Shown: positions 29,104 through 39,439 of the stretch, in pieces
Layout of the letters: each line of letters opens with the position of its first letter
Position numbering within the stretch: position 1 is the stretch's first letter
Assembly: GCF_046630445.1 (NCBI RefSeq)
Contig: NC_092335.1
Span: 543,483,001 to 543,547,000 of the forward strand
Reading direction: 5' to 3'
Length of the DNA: 64,000 nt
From: Rutidosis leptorrhynchoides
Lineage: Eukaryota; Streptophyta; Magnoliopsida; Asterales; Asteraceae
Notes under the pieces: model-generated
Told to the model about the DNA's origin: nothing
The model's database searches: none
What the model saw: only the letters and a program-made list of their open reading frames with translations
Program-made: the position numbers and the translations under genes

Positions 29104-29984
29104 AACACATCAAACACAATTTTTGTGCATCCAAATATGCATTAGTGTCAGCAAAATCATCAATCAAAATAATTACAATGACATGATCAATTTATATCAA
29201 ACTTAAGCTCATTTTCACATTTTTATCAAATCTACACTTTTTCAAATAAGCATATACGAAAATGTTCGCCAAGTTCATAAGCATTCAACTCAAATAACAT
29301 GTCAAAATAATCATTACTAGCAATTAAACAAGTTTCAAATGGCATTATCTTTCAAAAATCAAGTTCATGAATTTTTAGACTTGAAAAAGTCCACTTTAAT
29401 TCTCAAAATCATGTTTAGGCTCAAAGTTTGGATCATTTAACTACCTAGACATGTTACACTACTTAATTTAGCAACAATTCATGACAAAAATCGGCCATAA
29501 CCTGTTTATATCAAAAAGCCCCAAATTTGCTCAAGAACACAAACCCTAGATTACTCAAAATTTGAAGTTTAAGGCTTCTAATCATGTTAAACAGCATCAA
29601 TCTAGGTTATACAAGCATAATACATAAACAATTTAAGCCTAATTACACTAAAAAGCATCAAAATCAAATTGGGAAAAAAATTGCTCAAGAACACCAAACT
29701 TCGGATTAAATGGTGTTTAGGTGTAGAAATTTACCGTTTTTCTTGAGTAATTCCTTGATAGCATCCTTCTCAACATGATTTTAGTAAAAGATTTGATGAT
29801 TAACGGTTAAAAATTGTGATTTTAGGGATGTTTTTTCGGGTTTTTGCGTGCAGTGTTTTCGCAGTTTGTTTGAGTTGTAGAGTGTAACTGAGCTGTTTCA
29901 GCTCCTTTTAATTTTTTCTGTAATCCGATCCCTCCGCGCGTCGCAGCATTTAAGTCTTCAAACTCCGCGACTCGCGGAGTTTGG

Positions 29985-30045
<61 letters not shown>

Positions 30046-31000
30046 TATACTAATTAAAACAATTAAGTAATTAATTTTAAAATTTTGTTTCCCTTGTTAT
30101 TTAGGACGAGGTCGTTTCAGATCGATGTCCTAGTCCGTCCCTCGACAAAATTTTAAAATTTGTCTTTTTGTAGCGATTGTTTTAAAAGCTAAGATTTTTG
30201 GATTTTTTTAATGTTTTTGGCATACTTTAATTCAATAAGATTAAAAATAATGATAATAAAAGTTCTCGTCCCTCCCTTGGGTAAAGCAATTTCAGTTCAA
30301 AGACCTAGTCTTCAACTTACGACGAATTTTAAAAATCATATTTTTAACTTAATGAGATAAAATAAATTTTTGTTTTTAAATTCACACAACTTAAATATAA
30401 AATTCAAAATTAATATTAAAAATTCACACCAAACTTACAATTTAAAATGTATAAAAATAAAATTCATATTTTAAAAATTAAAAAATTCACACCAATCTTA
30501 ATTTAAAAATTCATATTATAAATTCACACCAAACTTATATTAATTTTTCAAATATTTACAATTTTTAAAAATATTGTTTTTACAAAGTTTACAATATTAA
30601 TTTAAGATTTATATATTAATTTTAAAAACATGGTAAAAATAAAATTAAAAATCTTTTTGGCTTTTTATCCCACTTTAATCAATCAAATATTATCAAAAAT
30701 ATGCGCCCCTCTTTTCGGTAAAGTAATTTTGGTTCCAAGACCTAATTTAACTCATGACGAATTTTTGAAATATTTTGGGTTGATTGATTAAAGATATTTA
30801 TACCTTAAGAATAAACGTTAAATTTCGCAGTGATGTAATAAATTTTTGTATGATATCAACAATTTCGGTCGCCAAACCTAATTTTATTCAATACCAATTT
30901 AATACTTTTTAGCGAACAAAGTAACGTTTATTATCAAAAGGTTAAAAATAAAAAAAAAATAAAATAAAAACTGTACAGACATACCTGTGAAATAGATTTC
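29104..31000 (-). other. Athila non-coding post-pol segment
   Basis: AT-rich sequence without long frames. It contains the third GC-rich palindrome (29959-29983), an (AT)n run (29989-30043) and a repeated phrase of the type CCTCCCTTGGGTAAAGCAATTTC / CCCCTCTTTTCGGTAAAGTAATTT (about 30270, 30705) followed each time by GACCTA and ACGAATTTT, suggesting decayed internal repeats. Confidence 0.5.
29959..29983. repeat. Third copy of the GC-rich palindrome, internal to Athila
   Basis: Same 12-base arms as in the LTRs with the centre base C instead of G, preceded by CTCCGCGCGTCGCAGCATTT, a relative of the LTR half-site. It stands outside any LTR, between two accessory regions. Confidence 0.85.
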
Positions 31001-31417
31001 TTAGTTATATGATCTATCCCATTCATAAGATAGTCGGTTTAATTGGTTTTCCATGGCTACATAGGCGTAACCTCGAGCATTCAGTGTCTTTTCTTCTAAA
31101 CATATGAACGGTCCATCTCTGCATAAAGTTACAAATTCTGTATTTGAATAGGTTTGATTATTTGAACATTTACCTCCATGTGACCATTTTCTGCATTTGT
31201 GACATCTTTCTAGGTGTCGTGCTCTTCTTTTCGCTGCGGATTTTGATTTTCCTTTACCAAATTGTAACTTATTATCTTCGCATCTGGATTCTTTTCTAAC
31301 TCCGTCCATTCTTTCTCTGATTACTGATACTATTTCACTCGGAAGTGTGTCATTATTACGTTTAGTGATCAAAGCGTGTAGCATTAGACCATGGTTTAGT
31401 TCATAGGCAGTATTCAT
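31001..31417 (-). CDS. Athila post-pol ORF, 138 aa, with a zinc-knuckle-like motif
   Basis: Intact frame, sense strand of the element, 164 bp after the pol stop. Starts MNTAYELNHGLMLHALITKR; a basic stretch GKGKSKSAAKRRARH (about 55-68) precedes CHKCRKWSHGGKC (residues 72-84), a C-x2-C-x4-H-x3-C pattern one residue short of a retroviral CCHC knuckle. No transmembrane segment, so it does not look like an envelope protein. An RNA- or DNA-binding accessory role is inference. Confidence 0.5.
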   Translation of the reverse strand: MNTAYELNHGLMLHALITKRNNDTLPSEIVSVIRERMDGVRKESRCEDNKLQFGKGKSKSAAKRRARHLERCHKCRKWSHGGKCSNNQTYSNTEFVTLCRDGPFICLEEKTLNARGYAYVAMENQLNRLSYEWDRSYN

Positions 31418-31565
31418 TTTGTAAAAACCTAAAAAAAATAAAAATTCAGAATGGGGGGAGAAGACTAGTTCTTTAGGGTCTGCTAGGAAAAGACCATTCA
31501 GGTTCCATTTTCGAGAACTACACGAAAACAGACAATCTAACTCTAACAGAAATACATATTATCCC

Positions 31566-31577
31566 TTGATTCTCCCC
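31566..31577 (-). other. Internal polypurine-tract-like motif of Athila
   Basis: Sense strand AAGTGTGGGGAG, right at the pol stop. It is closer to the usual Athila PPT form than the tract beside the 3' LTR (AAGTGTGAGAATATT). Confidence 0.5.
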
Positions 31578-31581
31578 ACAC

Positions 31582-34500
31582 TTAGTTAGCTGTGGTGTCG
31601 AAATTGTGATTAACTTCGTTGTCGACTTCCATCGAACCATCTATGTAGTGTTTAACTCTGTGACCGTTAACTTTAAATTCAATCCCATTTGAATTTATCA
31701 ATTCTATCGTTCCGTATGGGAAAACTCTTTTGACTATGAATGGTCCAGACCATCTTGATTTCAATTTTCCAGGAAATAGCTTGAATCGTGAATTGAAAAG
31801 AAGAACTCTGTCTCCTTCCTTAAATTCTTTTGAACTTCTGATTCTTTTATCATGCCATTTCTTCGTTCTTTCTTTATAGATTAACGAATTTTCGTATGCT
31901 TCATTTCTTAATTCTTCTAATTCGTTTAGTTGACTTAACCGTAGACGTCCAGCTTCATGTAAATCAAGATTACATGTCTTCAAAGCCCAAAATGCTTTGT
32001 GTTCAATTTCTACTGGAAGATGACATGCTTTTCCATAAACAAGTCTAAAAGGTGTGGTTCCAATTGGAGTTTTGTAGGCTGTTCTAAAAGCCCAGAGTGC
32101 ATCCTCCAATTTAATGGACCATTCCTTCGGATTTGATCCTACGGTTTTCTCTAGAATACGTTTTAAAGCTCGGTTTGTATTTTCAACTTGTCCACTTGTT
32201 TGTGGATGATATGCGGTGGAGATTTTATGAGTTACTCCATATCTTTTAAGAACTTTCTCAAGTTGATTATTACAGAAATGAGTACCCCGATCACTTATTA
32301 AAGCTTTCGGTGTTCCAAACCTTGCAAAAAGACGTTTTAAAAAGTTGACTACAACTCGTGCATCGTTAGTTGGGAGAGCTTGTGCTTCCGCCCATTTAGA
32401 TACATAATCAATGGCTACGAGTATATATAGATTATTATGAGATTTTGGAAATGGACCCATAAAGTTAATACCCCAAATGTCAAATACTTCACATACTTGT
32501 ATGACATTTTGTGGCATTTCATCACGTTGACTTATTTTTCCGGCCCTTTGACAAGCATCACAGGATTTGCAAAGAAGGTGTGCGTCTTTGTAAATTGTAG
32601 GCCAATAGAATCCAGCATCATAAACTTTTCTTGCTGTTTGTTGAGGCCCATAATGCCCTCCTGTTGGTCCTGTGTGACAATGGTTTAATATTTTACTGGC
32701 TTCATTTCCAAATACACATCGGCGTATTATTCCATCGGGACAACTTTTAAACAGATGTGGATCTTCCCAAAAATAGTGTTTTATATCACTGAAGAATTTC
32801 TTTCGTCTTTGGTACGATAATCCTTTTTCAAGGAATCCACAAACTAAGTAGTTTGCATAGTCTGCAAACCATGGAATTTCTTTATAATCTATCTTCAATA
32901 GATATTCATCAGGAAAGTTGTCTTGTATGGCCGATTCATTTAGAACTTCTAATTCGGGATTTTCAAGACGAGAAAGATGATCAGCGGCGAGATTTTCTGC
33001 TCCTCTTTTATCTCGAATTTCAATATCAAACTCTTGTAAGAGTAAGATCCAACGGATTAATCTTGGTTTAGCATCTTGTTTTGAAAATAGGTATCTAAGA
33101 GCAGAATGGTCGGTATAGACCACCGTTTTTGCTAGAACGAGATATGATCGAAATTTGTCAAAAGCAAAGACAATAGCAAGGAGTTCTTTTTCAGTAGCTT
33201 TATAGTTCGTTTGTGCTCCTTGTAACGTCTTACTAGCATAATATATAGGTTGAAATCGTTTTTCAATCCTTTGTCCTAAAACGGCTCTCATTGCAAAATC
33301 ACTTGCATCGCACATTAGTTCAAATGGTAGATTTCAATTTGGTGTTATCATGATCGGCGCATTAGTGAGTTTCTCTTTAAGAATATTAAAAGATTTGATA
33401 CACTCATCTGAAAAGATGAATGGAGCATCCTTTTCTAGGAGTTTATTCATAGGAGTGGCAATTTTTGAAAAATCTTTTATGAAACGTCGGTAAAAACCGG
33501 CATGCCCTAGAAAACTCCTAACTCCTCTAACATTGGTGGGATGTGGAAGTTTAGCAATTACATCTACTTTAGCTCTATCCACTTCAATTCCTTCTTTTAA
33601 AATTTTATGACCAAGAACGATGCCTTCTTTAACCATGAAATGGCATTTCTCCCAATTAAGTACTAGATTTGATTGTTCGCATCTAATAAGCATTCGTTCC
33701 AGATTAACTAGACATGATTCAAATGTATCACCGAAGACTGAAAAGTCATCCATGAAAACTTCCATACATTCTTCTATCATGTCGTGAAAAATCGCCATCA
33801 TACACCTTTGAAAGGTTGCAGGGGCGTTGCAAAGTCCAAATGGCATGCGTTTGTAAGCAGAAGTACCATAAGGGCACGTGAATGTGGTTTTCTCTTAGTC
33901 TTCGGGTGCTATTGGAATTTGAAAATATCCGGAAAATCCATCTAGAAAACAATAGTAACTATTTCCGGCTAATCTTTCCAACATTTGATCTATGAAAGGT
34001 AAGGGAAAGTGATCTTTTCTGGTGGCGTCATTTAATTTTCTATAATCAATACATACACGCCATCCTGTTACAGTCCTAGTAGGAATAAGCTCATTTTTCT
34101 CATTTGTAATGACAGTCATGCCACCCTTCTTAGGCACGCATTGAACTGGGCTTACCCATGGACTATCAGAAATTGGATAAATTAAACCTGCGTCTAGCAG
34201 TTTAATAATCTCTTTCTTAACTACATCTTGCATATTAGGATTTAGTTTTCGTTGGCGTTGCACATACGTTTTATGACCTTCTTCCATAAGGATTTTATGT
34301 GTGCAATACGAAGGACTTATTCCTTTAATATCATGAATCTTCCATGCAATGGCTGGTTTATGAGCTTTCAACACAGAAATGAGTTGTGATTTCTCATTTT
34401 CAGTAAGAGAAGACGATATTATTACAGGTAATTCAGATTCACCATGTAAATAAGCGTATTCCAAATAGTTTGGAAGTGGCTTTAACTCTAATTTCGGAGG

Positions 34501-37185
34501 TTCTTCTATCGATGATTTGTATCGATATCTGTCTTCTTCTTTTAGCATTTGAATTTCTTCTGTTGTTGGTTCATATCCATTAGCTATAAGTGTAGCTAAC
34601 ATTTCAGCTTCATCAATTGGTTCATTACCTTCTCCTAAAGAACATTCTCATGTTCCTTGTAATTCTGGAAATTCTTCTAATAATTCTGCATGTGCATCTA
34701 TAGTTTGAATATAATAACATGTATCATCTGCAGATTGTGGTTGTTGCATTGCTCTATCAACTAAAAAGGTAATACTCTCATCCTCTATACTTAGGGTCAA
34801 TTTCTTACCGAACACGTCTATCATTGCTTTAGCTGTGTTTAAGAATGGTCTTCCTAATATGAGAGGAACTTGAGAATCTTCTTCCATGTCCAGAACAACA
34901 AAATCTACTGGAAATACTAAAGTACCAACTTTAACTAGCATGTTTTCCATTATCCCTCTAGGATATTTTATTGATCTATCGGCTAGTTGTATGCTTATTC
35001 TGGTTGGTTTCAATTCTCCAAGGTCTAGTTTAGCGTATAGTGAATACGGCATTAAATTTATACTAGCACCTAAGTCTGCCAATGCTTCTATTGAACTAAG
35101 ACTACCCAGAAAACATGGAATTGTGAAACTTCCTGGATCAGATAATTTTTCTGGTATCTTATTCAACAGTACTGCTGAACAATTAGCATTCATAGTAACA
35201 GCCGAGAGTTCTTCCATTTTCTTTCTATTTGAGATTAGATCTTTCAAGAATTTAGCATATCTAGGCATTCCTGAAATCACATCAATGAAAGGAAGATTTA
35301 CATTTATCTGTTTAAACATATCCAAGAATTTGGATTGCTCGGCTTCAAGTTTCTCTTTCTTCATTTTACTCGGGTAAGGAAGTGGTGGTTGGTATGGTTT
35401 AACATAAGGTTTAGCCTTAACTGTGTTATCTTCATTAACCTTTTCAACTACCGGTTCTTTTTCCTTATCTTGATCAGGTTGTGGTTCTTGTGGAGTAGGA
35501 ATAGTTTCATCAGAAGTTACAGGTATTTCAGGTGGTTTAAGTGTTGTACCACTTCTTGTGGTAATGGCTTTAGCTGTTTCATTCCGGGGGTTAGCATTTG
35601 TATCACTAGGTAAACTTCCCGGTTTTCTTTCACCTATTAACCTTGCTAGGTTACTTACTTCTTGTTCCAGATTTTGAATAGAAGCTTGTTGATTTCTAAA
35701 TGCTTGAGCATTTTGTTCATTGGTTTGTTTTTGAGATGTGAAAAACTGCGTTTGAGTTTCAACTAGCTTCGTCATCATATCTTCTAAATTCGGCTTTTTA
35801 TCATCGGTTTGTTGTGGTGGTTTGTTTTGAAAATTAGGTCTTTGCTGGTTGTAAGTATTATTGGATACTTGTTGATTGCTAGGACCTTGTTGGTTGTTGT
35901 ATGGAATATTTCAGTTATAATTTTGGTTTTGATTGTAAATCGGTCTTGGCGGTTGATAATTATTTTGATAATTATTTCCAGGCCTTTGGTTTATGTATGA
36001 AATATTCTCTCTTTGTTCCATTGTTAATTCAATACTGAGACAATCTTTTGTCAAATGCGGTCCTCCACACTGCTCACAACTAATTCGTATTGAGTGAATA
36101 TCTTTAGTCATCTTTTCCATTCGTCTCTCTACAGCATCTATCTTTGCGGAAATGGAATCTAAGTCATGGCTAGAATCGGCTCTAGCTGCTTTAGATGATC
36201 TAACGATATCTTTTTCTTGGTGCCACTCATGTGAGTGGGAAGCAGTGTTATCAATAATTTTGTAAGCATCAGTTTCGGTTTTCTTCATAATAGAACCACC
36301 AGCTGCTATATCTATGTCTTTCCTTGTAGTGATGTCGCATCCTTGGTAGAATATTTGTACTATTTGACAGGTATCTAAACCATGTTGCGGACATCCTCTT
36401 AATAACTTTCCATATCTAGTCCACGCCTCATATAGAGTTTCATTTGGCTTCTGTGTGAACGTAACAATTTCTGCTTGAAGTCTTACGGCTTTAGATGCCG
36501 GAAAGAATTGTTTAAGAAAATTTTCAACTAAAACGTCCCATGTATCAATCGCCCCTTCAGGTAATGATTCCAACCAATCTTTGGCTTCTCCCTTTAAAGT
36601 CCAGGGAAATAACATGAGATATATCTGTTCATCCTCCACTTCTCGGATTTTAAATAGTGTGCAGATCCTATTAAAGGTACGTAGATGTTCATTTGGATCT
36701 TCCTTCGGCGCACCACTAAATTGGCATTGATTAGTCACCATGTGTAGAATTTGTCCTTTGATTTCATAATCTGGCGCATTAATGTCTGGATGAGTAATTG
36801 CATGACCTTGGCCAGTGCGTTTAGCTCTCATTCAGTCTTCCATACTTAAAGGTTCCAGATTCTCCATAATTGAATTTGTTGAATCGGAATCACTAGAGGA
36901 TTCTGATTTAATGGTTCGTTCCTCAACAATCTCTGTTTGAATGATTGGTGGTTCCGGAGGAAAGTTTAGTGGTTCAGGATCTATGAATCGTTCCTGAATA
37001 TTCTCCGGATTCTCAATTGTGAGGTCGGGTTCAAAAAATGGATTATCGGAAATTTGAACTGAAGTACTTGGTCGACTGGATGACGATTCTAAAGAAAAAT
37101 CAACGGCGGTAATATTTGCTAAATGTCTTGATCTAGTTACAGGTGGTGAACGTACAAAAGGTGGTGAACGTCTTGCTCGGTGCAT
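31582..37185 (-). pseudogene. Athila gag-pol, one frame with five in-frame stops
   Basis: A single 1868-codon frame without any indel. Gag (37185-about 35700) has the retrotransposon_gag core (QIYLMLFPWTLKGEAKDWLE) and a CEQCGGPHLTKDC knuckle; protease has ALADLGASINLMP; RT has MPFGLCNAPATFQR and FMDDF; RNase H starts LMCDASDF; integrase has HHCC ([11 protein letters not shown]...CKSCDAC), LISDRGTHF and [13 protein letters not shown]. Stops lie at 36832-36834, 35911-35913, 34648-34650, 33895-33897 and 33334-33336; each is one transition from a sense codon expected there. In integrase the GIDFMGPF-type first catalytic Asp is Asn (codon 32464-32466). The element is therefore dead for integration on its own. 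Confidence 0.9.
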
Positions 37186-37460
37186 TCACTGAATATCCTA
37201 TTAGTTTTTAAAAGGAAAGAAAAATTATAATAAGTTATCCAATCAATAGACTTTTCTGATTTTGCCCACGTTTCGAATAGCCAAAAGATGCAGCAGAGGG
37301 GCAGGATTCGTTTGGTCTCAATATAATTGAGGACTGTTTGGCTCCAATAACCCGGTCCACGTACAAATCCAACTATTACTACGAACCAGAAAATTTTGAT
37401 GTCTATCAATTTAACCACTTAAAATAAATTTTCGTAATTTTAAGAAATTTAGATAAGAAG
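37186..37460 (-). other. Athila leader: no PBS, Copia-like blocks
   Basis: Between the truncated 5' LTR and gag. No tRNA-complementary PBS is visible at the LTR border. Two blocks, 37363-37393 and 37251-37296, are nearly identical to the leader of the Copia element (62568-62598 and 62642-62688), including GTAGTAATAGTTGGATTTGT and CATCTTTTGGCTATTCGAAA. Confidence 0.7.
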
Positions 37461-39434
37461 TAGCTATTAATTTTAGCAGGAAATACTATTAAATACGATA
37501 CAATTTTACACAAGATATTTATTTATTTATAGAATGGATATACTTAAACCTTGCTACAACACTTATAGGCAGTGTACCTAATCGTACAGTAGTGTAGTTT
37601 TTAGTAAGTCCGGTTCGTTCCACAGGGAATCTTTTTAAACAAAGCTTAACGCTATATTAGTTTACTTTTATAAAAATACAAATATATATATAAGTAATAT
37701 TATTATTATAAAGGGGGGTTTTTACCGTTTAATGACCGGTTTGTTGATTTTAAAACTTTAGTCGCAGTTAAAACCAAATGTAAAATAATAAATAAATACA
37801 AGACTTAATTTAAAGCGTAAAGTAAATAACGATAATGAAATTGCGAATAATAAAAGTGCGATAAAATAAACTTGCGATAATTAAAAAGTACGATAATTAA
37901 AAGTGCAATTAAATACAATAACAATAAAAATGCGATAATTAGAAGTGTAATTAAATATAAAATAAAGGAAATTAAATATGAAATAAAAGAATTATGCTTA
38001 TTTAAACTTCCGTAATCATGATGTTTGACGTGTTGATTTTAGTTTTATGCCCATGGGTTAATTGTCCTTTGTCCTGGATAATTTAATATGTCCGTCTGGT
38101 TTTTGTCCATAACAGTCCATCAGTCATAAATATAAAGTGCGAGTATCCTCGTCAAATTATCCTTATATCCGAAGTTAAATATTCCAACTAATTGGGAACT
38201 TAAACTGTAACAAGATTTTAATACTTTGTTTAATAAGTACACCAAGATGTCGACTGAGTGTAACCCAAGGTTTTAATATTTTGTTATCAATTATACCAAG
38301 TGTCCTTGTACATAATTTCACCCCTGTTTTAATTATTCTAGTGGCTATTAATCCATTCCCGTGTCCGGTTAAATGAACGATTATTCGTACATATAAATAC
38401 CCCGCCCATCGTGTCCGATTGAGTGTATATGGTAATTTATAGGGACTCCCAATTGTAAATCTTTATATTAACATTAACAAACTATCATTTAGTTAAACAA
38501 ATATAAAGCCCATTAATAGCTCATAGTCTAATTTCCACAAGTGTCGTTCTTTTGTCCAAACCCCAATTATGGTACAAAGCTCAATTACCCAATTTTAGTA
38601 ATTAGCCCAACATCATGATTACTTCGGATTAAATAAGCATAATAATAACTTAGCTACGAGACATTAAATTAAAAAGGTTGAACATAACTTACAATGATTA
38701 AAAATAGCGTAGCGTTACACGGACAGAATTTCGACTTACACCCTTACAATATTCGCTAACATACCCTTATTATTAGGATTTAAAATTAAAATTAAAATTA
38801 AAATATAAATTATATATATATATATATATTTACGTATATATTGAGAGAAGAAGGAAAAAAGATGGTTTTTACGATCAGAATTCGGTTGCTTTTATAGGGA
38901 GTTGCAGAAATTGGGGCTCCGCGACTCGTGGCACATTTTGCCTTCAAACTCCGCGAGTCGCGGAGTTTGTAAATACAGCTCAGTCCCTTTTGGAGTCTTT
39001 CTTGCCGACGGTTTTAAATATTAATATAATATATATATAATTTTTAAGAATTATTTATATATTATATTATATTTATGTGCATAGTTGACTTGTAATTTTT
39101 AGTCCGTTGCGTCGAGCGTTGAGAGTTGACTCATGTCCCGGTTCCGGATTTTCGAACGTCCTTGCGTACAATTTAATATCTTGTACTTTGCGTTTTGAAT
39201 CTTGTACTCTTGTAATTTCGAGACATTTCTTATCAATAATTGGAACCTCTTTGATTGTCTTTTGTACTTTTGAGCTTTTTGGTCGTTTGCGTCTTCAATT
39301 CGTCGAATCTGTCTTTTGTCTTCACCTTTTATTATTTAAACGAATATCACTTGTAAATAGAACAATTGCAACTAAAAGCTTGTCTTTCTTGAGGAATAAT
39401 GCTATGAAATATATGTTCGTTTTTAGCATTATCA
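37461..39434 (-). mobile_element. Athila 5' LTR (right copy), lacking its last 26 bp
   Basis: It aligns with the left LTR from TAGCTATTAATTTTAGCAGG to ...TAGCATTATCA. The 26 bp that form the LTR's 3' terminus in the left copy (24799-24824) are missing and unrelated sequence begins directly at TAGCTA. Length 1974 bp, the rest of the difference being a shorter AT run. Confidence 0.9.
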
Positions 39435-39439
39435 CGAAG

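Larger units (their letters stand above)
24799..39434 (-). mobile_element. Athila-type Ty3-gypsy element, 14.6 kb
   Basis: TG...CA-bounded insertion with CGAAG duplications. On the minus strand: 5' LTR (37461-39434), gag-pol in one frame (37185-31582), an extra ORF (31417-31001), a 4.2-kb post-pol region, and the 3' LTR (26825-24799). Gag type, a DLG protease motif and the long post-pol region place it in the Athila group. By eye the two LTRs differ at about 20 positions over roughly 2 kb, so it is fairly young and younger than the Tekay array it splits. Confidence 0.9.

Noticed and set aside
31001-31417. Envelope-like gene of Athila
   Set aside because: No signal peptide, transmembrane segment or glycosylation pattern; motif is Cys/His and basic.
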